64,000 bases of DNA from Rheinheimera salexigens (GTDB lineage Bacteria > Pseudomonadota > Gammaproteobacteria > Enterobacterales > Alteromonadaceae), in assembly GCF_001752395.1 (NCBI RefSeq), contig NZ_MKEK01000001.1:495466-559465 (forward strand), in the 5' to 3' direction. Shown here piece by piece: positions 1 through 8,923 of the stretch. The notes beneath the pieces were generated by a model, which was given only the letters and a program-made list of their open reading frames with translations, had not been told where the DNA came from and did not search any database. Every line of letters begins with the position of its first letter. The first letter of the stretch is position 1. The position numbers and the translations under genes are program-made.

Positions 1-616
1 CTTCTAATAGCGGCAGATCATGCTGGCTCTGAGCGCGGAAATAAGACAGTAAGCGATAATCTTGCAAATCTATCCAAGGCGGCATAGTAGGGCTAACTAA
101 ATCATATTTACCAATAGCAGTGCCTTTGGTATAGCCACCTTTTTTACTAATACGCACCCGTCGAGGGTTAAGCTGCAGCCCAGCTTGACCATAAGACAGC
201 AAATATAAAATGCTGTCTTTATCATCAGACTTAGGTTGCATGGTTTGTTCGACTTGGCTAAACCAATTGTCTAGCGCTCGTAATGGCTGCTGTTGTAGTT
301 GCAGTTTATAATGCTGATAGTCGCGCTGCAGTTTAAGTAAAACGGCCAGTACATGCTTGCAACTGGCACCCACTGGGCAAGTACACCGATTTTGCAGTTG
401 CCACTGGCCATTTTGTTGCGAGAAACTGATGTATTGACGATAGGGCGCAAAGGCCGCCCCCCATACTTGCGCCGTAATATCGGATAGATCGTCGTTATAC
501 TCGAGCTTTAATACTTTACCTGCTTGCAGGTAAGCCTGAGCGCGATGAAACGTTGCCGTATCAAACCACTGTTGCAGTTGTTGTTGATTAAATGGCGAAG
601 CAGATAAATCCGTCAT
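1..616 (-). CDS. SWIM zinc-finger protein, probable N-terminus of an SNF2-type helicase (partial)
   Basis: The reverse strand reads open from an ATG at 616 to the window edge, giving about 205 N-terminal residues; the rest of the gene lies outside. A SWIM-type zinc-finger pattern is visible at residues 78-88 (C78, C80, C86, H88 in CTCPVGASCKH). In known families this motif stands at the N-terminus of large bacterial SNF2/DEAD-box helicases and is thought to bind nucleic acid or protein. No helicase motif is in the window, so the helicase assignment rests on family architecture. A stand-alone SWIM protein is the alternative. Confidence 0.7.
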   Translation of the reverse strand, partial: MTDLSASPFNQQQLQQWFDTATFHRAQAYLQAGKVLKLEYNDDLSDITAQVWGAAFAPYRQYISFSQQNGQWQLQNRCTCPVGASCKHVLAVLLKLQRDYQHYKLQLQQQPLRALDNWFSQVEQTMQPKSDDKDSILYLLSYGQAGLQLNPRRVRISKKGGYTKGTAIGKYDLVSPTMPPWIDLQDYRLLSYFRAQSQHDLPLLE

Positions 617-809
617 AGCACCCAATACTTTACCTCAAAGGCGTTATGCTACCGCAGATTGGCTAGAAGCCAAAGCCATCCAGAAAATAATGCTTAGATA
701 TGGCCAATTTTAAACTGGTTTTATTAGCTAAAGCCGACTATGGTTAGCGAGTATTAACTTGATGATACAACAGTAAATTTAAGCATAAGTGGCAAGGTAG
801 GAAACAATA

Positions 810-1388
810 ATGATTAAAAAAATTCTAATAACATTACTGGTATTGCTGGCTATCCCTTTAATAACAGCATTATTTGTTAAAAACCAATATGTGGTCACCA
901 CCCAAGTTATCATTAAACAACCCGTTCCCGTTGTGTTTGATTATATTCGATTTTTAGCTAACCAAGATAACTTTAGCGTTTGGGCCAATATTGACCCTGA
1001 AATGAGTAAATCTTACCGGGGTATTGATGGCACGGTCGGTTTTGTTGCGGCTTGGCACAGTGAACACCCAGATGTAGGTACGGGAGAGCAAGAAATTATC
1101 GCGATTGTAGAAGAGCAGCGAATTGATTACGAACTTCGCTTCTTAGAGCCTTTTACCGCCACCGCGCCGGCGCAAATGTTAACCAAAGCAATTGGCCCAG
1201 ATGAAACAGAAGTCACTTGGATTTTTGAAGGTAGCATGCCTTATCCAATGAATTTGATGCTGTTATTTGTCGATATGGAAGCCATGATTGGCGAAGATTT
1301 ACAGCAGGGTTTAGATAATTTAAAACTCATATTAGAAACACCACCAGTGCAAAAAGTCATGCTAACTCAAGTTGCTTTAAGCCACTAA
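810..1388 (+). CDS. Membrane-anchored SRPBCC-fold (polyketide cyclase-like) protein
   Basis: This 192-residue protein begins with one hydrophobic segment (residues about 4-23), an uncleaved anchor or signal. A START/Bet v1-like body follows. The stretch around residues 27-50 (TQVIIKQPVPVVFDYIRF) matches the first strand and helix of SRPBCC proteins, which enclose hydrophobic ligands. The ligand cannot be inferred. AGGA lies about 8 bases before the ATG. The gene stands alone, upstream of comM and divergent from the SWIM protein. Family assignment is fairly secure; function is unknown. Confidence 0.7.
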   Translation: MIKKILITLLVLLAIPLITALFVKNQYVVTTQVIIKQPVPVVFDYIRFLANQDNFSVWANIDPEMSKSYRGIDGTVGFVAAWHSEHPDVGTGEQEIIAIVEEQRIDYELRFLEPFTATAPAQMLTKAIGPDETEVTWIFEGSMPYPMNLMLLFVDMEAMIGEDLQQGLDNLKLILETPPVQKVMLTQVALSH

Positions 1389-1453
1389 CTTGCTAATTGT
1401 TAATTATATGCTAAATATTAGGTTATTGTTAATTTAAGTTTGCAGGACATTGG

Positions 1454-2956
1454 ATGTCATTAGCGGTGGTGTATAGCAGGGCGCGATATGGATTAGACGC
1501 GCCTTTGGTAACGGTAGAAGTGCATATTAGTAATGGTTTACCCGCATTTCAGTTAGTGGGTTTACCAGAAACCTCGGTAAAAGAATCTCGCGATCGTGTC
1601 CGTAGCGCTATGGTTAATAGCGGCTTTGCTTTTCCTGATCGTAAAATTACTGTTAACTTAGCCCCAGCGGACTTACCTAAAGAGGGTGGCCGTTTTGATT
1701 TACCTATTGCTTTAGGCATTATCGTGGCCAGTGGCCAATTAGCCGAAAAAAGTTTATTGGGTTTTGAATTTTGCGGTGAATTAGCTTTGTCCGGTGAAAT
1801 TCGGCAAATATTAGGCGAAATACCGGTGGCTATTGCCTGTCGTGAAGCTAAGCGAGCCATTGTATTACCGATGTTAAATGCTCAGCAAGCCCAGCAAGTG
1901 TCTAATGTCACTGTGCATGGTGCCGAGCACTTATTGCAAGTGCATAGTTTTTTATTGGCTCAACAAGCCTTACCACAAATTCCGCCACTACCTGTTGCTG
2001 AGACGAAGCAACAAGCTGACTTAGCCGACGTTAAAGGCCAAGCTCATGCTAAGCGAGTGTTAGAAATAACCGCAGCCGGTGAGCATAATTTATTAATGTT
2101 AGGCCCAGCGGGTACCGGTAAGTCGATGTTGGCGCAACGCTTACCCAGTATAATGCCGCCATTAACCGAGTCGGAAGCATTAGCGACAGCAGCTATTTAT
2201 TCTATAGCCGGCATAACCCGTAATTTAACCGATTGGCGACAACGGCCCTTTCGTAGCCCGCACCATACTAGTTCAGCTGTGGCGTTAGTAGGTGGCGGTT
2301 CCGTGCCAAGGCCGGGTGAGATTTCGTTAGCGCATCACGGCATTTTATTTTTAGATGAGCTGCCGGAGTTTCCGCGAAAAGTATTGGATGTGCTGCGCGA
2401 GCCCCTAGAAACCAACAAGGTGCACATTAGTCGAGCTGCGCGTCAGGCCGAATTTCCGGCGCAATTTCAATTAATAGCCGCACTAAACCCTAGTCCAACC
2501 GGACACCATGAAGATGGCCGCTCTTCACCCGAGCAAGTGATGCGTTATTTAAACCGCTTGTCTGGGCCTTTTATTGATCGCATTGAATTACAAATTGAAG
2601 TGCCATTATTACCCAAGGGTATGTTAAGCCAAGAGTGCCAAGAAGAAAGCAGTGCCAGCGTGCGTGAGCGGGTATTGGCGGCAAGAGAAATTCAGTTACA
2701 ACGTCAAGGTAAGGCTAACTCACGTTTAAATGGCCGAGAGATCGCACAGTATTGTCCGTTAAGCCAAGCGGATGCCGGATTTTTAGAGGATACCATTCAT
2801 CGATTTAAATTATCGGCTCGTACTTATCATAAAGTGATAAAAGTCGCGCGCACCATTGCCGATTTACAATTACAAACCGATATTAGTAAAGCCCATATTA
2901 TGGAAGCACTCAGCTACCGCGCGTTAGAGCGGCTGCTGAGTTATTTGAAAAGTTGA
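1454..2956 (+). CDS. comM: ComM/YifB family AAA+ ATPase (Mg-chelatase-like)
   Basis: The 500-residue protein has the usual length and order of this family: an N-terminal Lon-protease-like fold (about 1-170), then an AAA+ module with Walker A GPAGTGKS (217-224) and Walker B ILFLDE (297-302), and the C-terminal Mg-chelatase domain. ComM is a hexameric helicase that promotes branch migration when foreign DNA is integrated during natural transformation. In species without natural competence its role is less clear. AGGA precedes the ATG. The gene converges on pyrC with a 15-bp gap. Confidence 0.93.
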   Translation: MSLAVVYSRARYGLDAPLVTVEVHISNGLPAFQLVGLPETSVKESRDRVRSAMVNSGFAFPDRKITVNLAPADLPKEGGRFDLPIALGIIVASGQLAEKSLLGFEFCGELALSGEIRQILGEIPVAIACREAKRAIVLPMLNAQQAQQVSNVTVHGAEHLLQVHSFLLAQQALPQIPPLPVAETKQQADLADVKGQAHAKRVLEITAAGEHNLLMLGPAGTGKSMLAQRLPSIMPPLTESEALATAAIYSIAGITRNLTDWRQRPFRSPHHTSSAVALVGGGSVPRPGEISLAHHGILFLDELPEFPRKVLDVLREPLETNKVHISRAARQAEFPAQFQLIAALNPSPTGHHEDGRSSPEQVMRYLNRLSGPFIDRIELQIEVPLLPKGMLSQECQEESSASVRERVLAAREIQLQRQGKANSRLNGREIAQYCPLSQADAGFLEDTIHRFKLSARTYHKVIKVARTIADLQLQTDISKAHIMEALSYRALERLLSYLKS

Positions 2957-2964
2957 GTAAGCTG

Positions 2965-2982
2965 TAAAGGCTTAAGCCTTTA
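2965..2982. terminator. Palindromic hairpin between convergent comM and pyrC
   Basis: TAAAGGC, a TTAA loop and GCCTTTA form a perfect 7-bp stem just after the comM stop and over the pyrC stop codon. A further AGC/GCT pairing is possible outside a small bulge. No T-run follows on either strand, so this is only a possible bidirectional terminator. Confidence 0.35.
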
Positions 2983-4006
2983 GCTGCCAGTTTAGGGTTT
3001 TGCCAGCAAAAAATGGCACTATCGGCTTGCCGTTAGGTAGAATTATTTCATTTGGCACTTGCCATTGCTTTTTCTCTAGGGTTACGGTGCTGGTATTGCG
3101 CGGTAAACCATAAAAATCGGCACCGTAATGACTGGCAAAGCCTTGTAAGTTCTCTAGGCAACCTAAGTCATCAAACACTTGGGCATACAGCTCTATAGCG
3201 CTATGGGCACTGTAACAACCGGCACAACCACACGCCGACTCTTTGGCGTGTTGAGCATGCGGTGCTGAATCTGTACCTAAGAAAAACTTAGGGTTAGCCG
3301 AGGCGACAGCAGCACGTAAGGCTTCTTGATGCGTGCGACGCTTAAGTACCGGCAAGCAATAGTTATGTGGCCGCACACCGCCAACTAATAAATCATTTCG
3401 GTTCAATAATAAATGTTGTGGCGTAATAGTCGCACCAACATTAGCTGGCGCTTCAGTGACAAAGCTAACCGCATCTGCCGTTGTAATATGTTCAAATACC
3501 ACTTTTAAACTGGGCAGCTTAGCGACAATATGCTGCAAATAACGGTCGATAAATATTTTTTCTCGATCAAAGATATCAATATCATGATCCGTCACTTCAC
3601 CATGCACGAGCAATAACATGCCCGCTTCTGCCATGGCTTCAAATACCGGATATAAGCTTTCTAACGCGCTTACGGCATCGGCAGAGTTAGTAGTAGCACC
3701 TGCAGGATATAACTTGGCTGCAACGACCCCTGCAGTTTTAGCTTGCTGAATATCGTCACGGCTGGTTTTATCGGTTAAAAACAAGGTTAGCAATGGCTCA
3801 AAGTTACTGCCTTTAGGCCGAGCAGCTAAAATACGTTGCCGATATGCATTAGCCATGGTTGCATTGATTACTGGTGGTACTAAGTTTGGCATAACAATAG
3901 CGCGGGCAAACTGGCGTGCCGTGGCTGGCACAGTTTCAAGCAACATATCATCATCACGAAAATGTAAATGCCAATCATCTGGGGTGAGGATCGTTAAATG
4001 GGTCAT
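2972..4006 (-). CDS. pyrC: Dihydroorotase, PyrC type
   Basis: This zinc enzyme interconverts carbamoyl-aspartate and dihydroorotate, the third step of pyrimidine synthesis. The metal-binding HxH sits at H13 and H15 (DDWHLHFRD), and the segment [13 protein letters not shown] holds the lysine that is carbamylated in the family. A start five codons upstream at 4021 is open, but its codon overlaps the AGGAG at 4013-4017. That AGGAG lies 6 bases before the ATG at 4006 and makes 4006 the better start. The product is 344 residues, close to the roughly 348 usual for this type. Confidence 0.95.
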   Translation of the reverse strand: MTHLTILTPDDWHLHFRDDDMLLETVPATARQFARAIVMPNLVPPVINATMANAYRQRILAARPKGSNFEPLLTLFLTDKTSRDDIQQAKTAGVVAAKLYPAGATTNSADAVSALESLYPVFEAMAEAGMLLLVHGEVTDHDIDIFDREKIFIDRYLQHIVAKLPSLKVVFEHITTADAVSFVTEAPANVGATITPQHLLLNRNDLLVGGVRPHNYCLPVLKRRTHQEALRAAVASANPKFFLGTDSAPHAQHAKESACGCAGCYSAHSAIELYAQVFDDLGCLENLQGFASHYGADFYGLPRNTSTVTLEKKQWQVPNEIILPNGKPIVPFFAGKTLNWQLKA

Positions 4007-4145
4007 AGCAAACTCCTGCAAGCGGTAGGGCTAATATAGCTAACGTATTCTAACAACTTCAACTAAGTCCTGCATTGCTTAAATCAGCTTTAGCCCGACG
4101 CACTAATTTGCTAAACTTATCCGCTTATTATATTGGAGTTAAACT

Positions 4146-4301
4146 ATGTCTGATTTAGATTTTGATCTGGACCATTTGGATTTTGAAAGTGCTGAGCAAA
4201 ATGTGCAACAACAGCAAGAGGAAATAACCCGAGCTGCTGCCGCTGAAGCATTATTGCATGACGATGATGACGGCTGTAGTGGTGGTGCTTGTAAAATTTA
4301 A
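4146..4301 (+). CDS. Small acidic protein with C-terminal CSGGAC motif
   Basis: A 51-residue open frame starts at an ATG preceded by GGAG at about 8 bases. Residues 1-15 alternate acidic and hydrophobic residues (SDLDFDLDHLDFE), a Gln/Glu/Ala-rich helix-like stretch follows, and the end is a DDDD run then CSGGACKI. Two cysteines four residues apart near the C-terminus suggest metal binding or a redox pair, but this is inference. It lies between divergent pyrC and convergent bcr. I do not recognise the family. The strong SD and biased composition make it likely to be real. Confidence 0.6.
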   Translation: MSDLDFDLDHLDFESAEQNVQQQQEEITRAAAAEALLHDDDDGCSGGACKI

Positions 4302-4317
4302 GCCTATTTTTTGTAGT

Positions 4318-5496
4318 TTAAATTTCAGTTGGCGTTTTGGCTTTATGCCATAACTGGCTTATCGCAATAAGTAAGACGCCGGCCAACATTAATAAAGAAA
4401 ATGGCAGAGCGGTTCCATTGTAAAACCAAGCCAATAACGGGCCAGCTAAGGCACCGCTGCCAAAGCGCAACGTGCCAATAACCGCAGTTGCAGTGCCACT
4501 GTTTTTTGGAAACTCCATAATAATCATTGCATCAGCGTTAGTCGCTATAAGGCTTAAACTGGCCATTAATGGCGCTATGGTAAGTACTGTATAGACGAGT
4601 GGATATTGCCAAAAGTTAAATACCGTTAAAGCACTGGCACTTATTACAGCCATCATTAAACCAAAGCGCAACATGCGTTGCGGGCCTTGTCGGGTAACCA
4701 TGCGGCTATTAACAAAATTGGCCAGCATAAGCATGGCGACATTAAAGCCAAATAATAAACTAAACAGCTGCTCGTTAACCTTAAAGTATTCAATATAAAC
4801 AAAAGGTACTGCGGTTAAAAAACAGAAAAAAGAAAATGACGCGAACATAGAGGTGGCGATATTGGGCCGAGCGCTGACTTTGCCAAAGACTATTTTATAG
4901 CCAGCAAAAAATTGGGCTTTTGTGGTTTCTTGTTGCGGTGCGGCTTCAGGTAAAAAGCGCCAACTAAGAGTGACGATTAATAAGGCATAAATAGCTAACA
5001 CAATAAAAATCATTTGCCAGCTGCTCACCCATAAAATACCACTACCGATAGCCGGGGCAATTAGCGGGGCTAACATCATAATCATCGACACATACGACAT
5101 ACCTTTAGCGGTATGTTGCTGATAAATATCACGGACAATGCCAGGCACGACAACGGTTGCTGCAGCACCAAATAAAGCTTGTAAGGCGCGCCAGAATAAA
5201 AACCACTCAATGCTGGTAACAAAGCTTAAAATAACGCTGGTAACAATAAAGCCAGATAATCCCACTAACGCAAGCGGACGTCGACCAAACCTATCAGCTA
5301 GCGGACCACAAATAAGCATACTGATGCCATAGGCAGCTAAAAATATACTGAGTGATTGCTGAACCATACCAATAGTGGTGTTAAGTTGCTCAGCCATTAT
5401 CGGCATAGCAGGCAAGTACATATCAATAGCTAACGGCGTAGTCGCAACGATAGCCGCTAATAAAAAGATGATCCAATTAGCGGGTGGTTTAGACAT
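4318..5496 (-). CDS. Bcr/CflA family MFS multidrug efflux transporter
   Basis: This 392-residue inner-membrane protein has about 12 hydrophobic segments. The N-terminal sequence (TTPLAIDMYLPAMP) is characteristic of the Bcr/CflA drug:H+ antiporter subfamily (bicyclomycin, chloramphenicol). The MFS loop motif between helices 2 and 3 is present as GPLADRFGRRP. GGAG lies 9 bases before the ATG. The gene is monocistronic and converges on the small acidic ORF. The substrate cannot be predicted from sequence. Confidence 0.88.
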   Translation of the reverse strand: MSKPPANWIIFLLAAIVATTPLAIDMYLPAMPIMAEQLNTTIGMVQQSLSIFLAAYGISMLICGPLADRFGRRPLALVGLSGFIVTSVILSFVTSIEWFLFWRALQALFGAAATVVVPGIVRDIYQQHTAKGMSYVSMIMMLAPLIAPAIGSGILWVSSWQMIFIVLAIYALLIVTLSWRFLPEAAPQQETTKAQFFAGYKIVFGKVSARPNIATSMFASFSFFCFLTAVPFVYIEYFKVNEQLFSLLFGFNVAMLMLANFVNSRMVTRQGPQRMLRFGLMMAVISASALTVFNFWQYPLVYTVLTIAPLMASLSLIATNADAMIIMEFPKNSGTATAVIGTLRFGSGALAGPLLAWFYNGTALPFSLLMLAGVLLIAISQLWHKAKTPTEI

Positions 5497-5568
5497 AATA
5501 ACAGGCTCCTAAAAACAGCGTGCGCCATGATACGTGTTTTAACGCAATACGCCCAATGCTAATGTTTA

Positions 5569-6795
5569 TTATTCTGATTTACGCTGAACTAAGGTTAAGG
5601 TAAAGCAAGCACCACCGAGCGTTGAATCGCTAATGCTAATTTGGCCGTTATGCCATTGCATAATACGATGGACAATTGCTAAGCCTAAACCAAAGCCGCC
5701 ACCTTGTTTATTGCGGCTAGTCTCTTGGCGATAAAATGGCTCTAATACTTGCTGGCGTAATGAAGCAGGAATACCCGGACCATCATCCTCAATAATAATT
5801 TGCCAACCTTGTGCTATGGGCTGCAGAGTTAATGTGATTTGCTGATTAGCATAACGTTTAGCATTAATAATAATGTTCTGAAGAGCCCGCTCTATGTAGT
5901 GGCCATCACCGTACATCATGGCATCATCGGCCAATCGCATACTAATTGCTGCACCCGGTAATGGGCTAAGCTTCTCTTGTAGATTTGTCATCAGCTCGGT
6001 TAAATTTATATGCTGATAATTTAGCGGTGACTCTGCTGTTTCTAGCCGGGCATAATCAAGAATCTCATCCACTAATTGTTGTAATTCTCGCACATCTTGC
6101 AACATCATTTTACGCTCATCTTCAGGCAGTTGATGGGCCATTTCCAGCGCAAAATTTAACCGTGCTATTGGTGTGCGTAATTCATGCGATACGGCTTGGG
6201 TCATTTCACGCTGTAAGTTTAACAAGTTACGAATTTGCTCGGTTAGTTGCTGAACACTATGGCTTATCGGTGCAATTACACTGTGTTTTGGCAGGATTAA
6301 ATTGGTTTTGCTGTGCTGATCAAAACGTTGTAAGCCTTGTTGTAATTTACGGATGTCGCGTGCTATTGGCCATAGCCATAAAGCGAGGGCTATGGCTAAT
6401 AATATAAAGAATAATAAGGTAAACCAAGATGTTGAACTATCTTCTTGGGTTAAAGGTAATGGCCCAATGCGCCATAATTGTTGTTGCTGTAAATAATAAA
6501 AATACACGGCATCAGCTTGAAATAGCTTTATAATCTTGCCTTGTTGTAATTGTTGATGTTCTGTTGGCAGCCAATTGATGCTATCAATATCTAAAGGGCT
6601 GATAGCTAAGTCGATATGTTGTGGCCAGCTCGCACTGGGCTGACTTAGCGTGTGTGTTAGCTGTTTTTCGTAACTTGGCAGCCAAGCGGGGACTTGGCTA
6701 GGTTGCCATTGCTGCCACAATTGCTCTACCGCCCAGCCACTGCCGAGCAAGACTAAGAAGATAAAAACATAAAAATGCCAAAATAATCGTTGCAT
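5569..6795 (-). CDS. Sensor histidine kinase (RstB-like) of the mipA operon
   Basis: This is a 408-residue two-component kinase. Transmembrane segments near residues 5-26 and 122-145 enclose a small periplasmic sensor of about 95 residues. A HAMP-like linker follows, then the H-box with H204 (VSHELRTP), the N-box (NIIINAKRY) and ATP-lid motifs EDDGPGIP and GGGFGLGLAI. All catalytic motifs are present. It begins 9 bases after the response regulator stop and is the last gene of a four-gene operon. Its partner is the regulator just upstream; the signal is unknown. Confidence 0.9.
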   Translation of the reverse strand: MQRLFWHFYVFIFLVLLGSGWAVEQLWQQWQPSQVPAWLPSYEKQLTHTLSQPSASWPQHIDLAISPLDIDSINWLPTEHQQLQQGKIIKLFQADAVYFYYLQQQQLWRIGPLPLTQEDSSTSWFTLLFFILLAIALALWLWPIARDIRKLQQGLQRFDQHSKTNLILPKHSVIAPISHSVQQLTEQIRNLLNLQREMTQAVSHELRTPIARLNFALEMAHQLPEDERKMMLQDVRELQQLVDEILDYARLETAESPLNYQHINLTELMTNLQEKLSPLPGAAISMRLADDAMMYGDGHYIERALQNIIINAKRYANQQITLTLQPIAQGWQIIIEDDGPGIPASLRQQVLEPFYRQETSRNKQGGGFGLGLAIVHRIMQWHNGQISISDSTLGGACFTLTLVQRKSE

Positions 6796-6804
6796 ATTAG
6801 TCTG

Positions 6805-7497
6805 TTACTGCCATGCGTCAGCTACAAATAAATAGCCTTTTCCCCATACGGTTTTAATCCGAAACGGGGTTTCGGCATTATCGCCAAGTTTACGACGTAA
6901 ATGGGAAATGCGCACATCTACTGTACGATCTAAACCATCATATTCACGGCCAATTATTTGTTGATGGATAGCATCACGATTTAAAGTTTGTCCGGCATGT
7001 TGGGCTAACATCCACAGTAAATCGAACTCATAACTAGTGAGTTCAACTCTTTGCTGATTTAACCAAACTTCACGGGCGCGCTGCTTTAATAGTAGTTGAC
7101 CAAACAATAACTCTTGTTGAGCGGAAGGTTGATTAACATGACCGCGGCGCAGCAGAGCATTAATTCTTGCCACTAACACTCGAGGTTCTACTGGCTTGAT
7201 AACATAATCATCGGCACCGAGTTCTAAGCCTAACACTTGATCAATATCGCTTTGCTTAGCGGTTAAAATTAACACTGGGCCTTTATACCATGGCCTAATT
7301 TGTCGACAAACACCAAAGCCATCTAAGCCGGGTAGCATTAAGTCTAGTACAATAGCGTCGGGTTGAAACTGGCGGCAGTGTTCAGCAACGGCATCGCCTC
7401 TTGCTTGGCATTGCACTTCAAAACCATGCTGGGTTAAAAAGCTTTGCACCAAAGAGGCGAGACGATTATCGTCTTCGACTAGCAGGATTTTTGTCAT
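6805..7497 (-). CDS. OmpR/PhoB-family response regulator (RstA-like)
   Basis: The product is 230 residues from the chosen ATG at 7497. The receiver domain shows acidic D9/D10, phospho-acceptor D52 (VLDLMLPG), T79 and K101. A winged-helix DNA-binding domain follows (about 130-225; LTSYEFDLLWML and RTVDVRISHLRRKLG). An upstream start at 7512 is open, but the start at 7497 has GGAG about 9 bases before it and shares one base with the stop of the DUF3019 gene (TAATG), implying coupled translation. It probably regulates mipA and envelope genes. Confidence 0.92.
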   Translation of the reverse strand: MTKILLVEDDNRLASLVQSFLTQHGFEVQCQARGDAVAEHCRQFQPDAIVLDLMLPGLDGFGVCRQIRPWYKGPVLILTAKQSDIDQVLGLELGADDYVIKPVEPRVLVARINALLRRGHVNQPSAQQELLFGQLLLKQRAREVWLNQQRVELTSYEFDLLWMLAQHAGQTLNRDAIHQQIIGREYDGLDRTVDVRISHLRRKLGDNAETPFRIKTVWGKGYLFVADAWQ

Positions 7498-7871
7498 TAA
7501 AAAATGCTCCATGGACCATTTAACCGCCGTGGTTTAATCGGCTGTCGACTAAGCACTTGCAGTTCAGTTTGTAAAATTATCGTCGTTGTATCTGTTTGCA
7601 GTGACAAAGTGGTATTTTGCCAAGGAATATTATGCTGCCAAACGCCAGCGGTAGTTGGCTGCCAACAATGTAAAGTTTGCCCAGCAATAGCCACGCATAA
7701 AGATTGGGTTGTAGCACTGTGCCATTGCACAGTAAGTGTCGATTGACACGATTGCTCTATATGCTCAGTGATACAGGTAATGGGGCTAACGCGCCAACAA
7801 ACGCCTGCATTGCATTGCTCAGGGGCTGTACTTGCCGTAGCAAGGGCCATTACCAATAAAAGTCCATGCAT
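7497..7871 (-). CDS. DUF3019 family exported protein
   Basis: This 124-residue protein has a short hydrophobic N-terminal signal ending near ASTAPEQ. The mature part has a set of cysteines (QCNAGVCWRVSPITCITE) and a C-terminal RRLNGPWSIF. The pattern and neighbourhood match DUF3019, a small family seen beside MipA/OmpV proteins and RstAB-like pairs in Alteromonadales. Both ends overlap the neighbouring genes by one base (TAATG). Function is unknown; a periplasmic accessory to MipA or to the sensor kinase is an inference from context. Confidence 0.72.
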   Translation of the reverse strand: MHGLLLVMALATASTAPEQCNAGVCWRVSPITCITEHIEQSCQSTLTVQWHSATTQSLCVAIAGQTLHCWQPTTAGVWQHNIPWQNTTLSLQTDTTTIILQTELQVLSRQPIKPRRLNGPWSIF

Positions 7872-8725
7872 TAGTAGAACCGGTAATTAACACCGAAAAA
7901 CCATGTTGTTATATGATCTGAACGTGTCAGTGGGCTATTGGTCATGGCATCATCCAGATATAAATAACGAAAGAACCCAACCAGTGTAGCGCGATTAGTT
8001 AATGGCTGTCGCCATTGCAAACTTATCTCCGGTTGTAAACTCGCCTTAGCGTGATAATGCTGAATATTAAAAACTTCATCATGGTTAATACCATAATAAG
8101 TATCCATTAGTTTGGCACTTTTCCATAACAAACGGCCGGTAAATTGCCACCAACCAGTAGTATGCTGCCACTGCTTAGCTAAGCTAACACTGGCATGTTG
8201 GCCATTATAACTATGGCTTATATCTTGCCAAATAATGGCTTGGCCATGCCAGCTTTGTTTAAACCAGTCTAATTGTAACCCGGCATCAAATGCGGTAGGT
8301 CTTTTACTAACTTGCTGGATACTGGCCGTTTTTGCAGCCGCTTTTTCTACCGCAGTCGATTCAGGTAAGCTGGAGTTAGAGTAGGTAAAAGGGGTGAAAT
8401 TACTGCCAAACCACTTTTGAAAATAGCCTTTTTCGGCATTAAGCTGGCCAATAAAACTGAGTTGCCATTCAGGGTTTAAGCTCCAAGAAGCACCCAGTTT
8501 ACCGTTATCAAAAAACCAGTGCTCAGTATAATAATAAACATCAGGTAGTAAAATTAAAGGTAATTCAGCTCCGCCATATAACGGATTAGAGCGTTGGCCA
8601 TAGCCTAAGGTCAGGCTTAACATTAGCTGAGACTTATCAACACAATCGTCGCTATCGCAATCAGTCACTTCGTTAGCGCTTATACTGATAGTACAGAATA
8701 ATAATAAAAGGGCGAAATACCGCAC
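7871..8725 (-). CDS. MipA/OmpV family outer-membrane protein
   Basis: The product is 284 residues with a signal peptide (about 1-17, ending SISAN). The beta-barrel-like body begins LSLTLGYGQRSNPLYGG and ends with an aromatic C-terminus (WFFGVNYRFY), typical of outer-membrane barrels. MipA/OmpV proteins are outer-membrane scaffolding or porin-like factors. The start is GTG at 8725 with AAGG at suitable spacing. It is first in the operon with DUF3019, regulator and kinase, so the two-component pair probably controls it. Confidence 0.85.
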   Translation of the reverse strand: MRYFALLLLFCTISISANEVTDCDSDDCVDKSQLMLSLTLGYGQRSNPLYGGAELPLILLPDVYYYTEHWFFDNGKLGASWSLNPEWQLSFIGQLNAEKGYFQKWFGSNFTPFTYSNSSLPESTAVEKAAAKTASIQQVSKRPTAFDAGLQLDWFKQSWHGQAIIWQDISHSYNGQHASVSLAKQWQHTTGWWQFTGRLLWKSAKLMDTYYGINHDEVFNIQHYHAKASLQPEISLQWRQPLTNRATLVGFFRYLYLDDAMTNSPLTRSDHITTWFFGVNYRFY

Positions 8726-8923
8726 GACAGACCTTAGTTAAACCAATAGCACGGCACAAGTTTAGCAATATTAGTGGCTACTTTTAAGCCGTGCTAACAA
8801 TGTTTAACAAATATCCCGCTTGCACCCAGTAAAGTTGCCAATAAAATCAGGAAGAAAAAACAAAAAAACTCATTAATGTTAATTGTAATGAGCATAAATA
8901 AAGACGATTAGACACATTATTTG

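Noticed and set aside
5985..6407. 140-codon open frame antisense to the histidine kinase
   Set aside because: It is a shadow of the kinase coding sequence with no supporting features.
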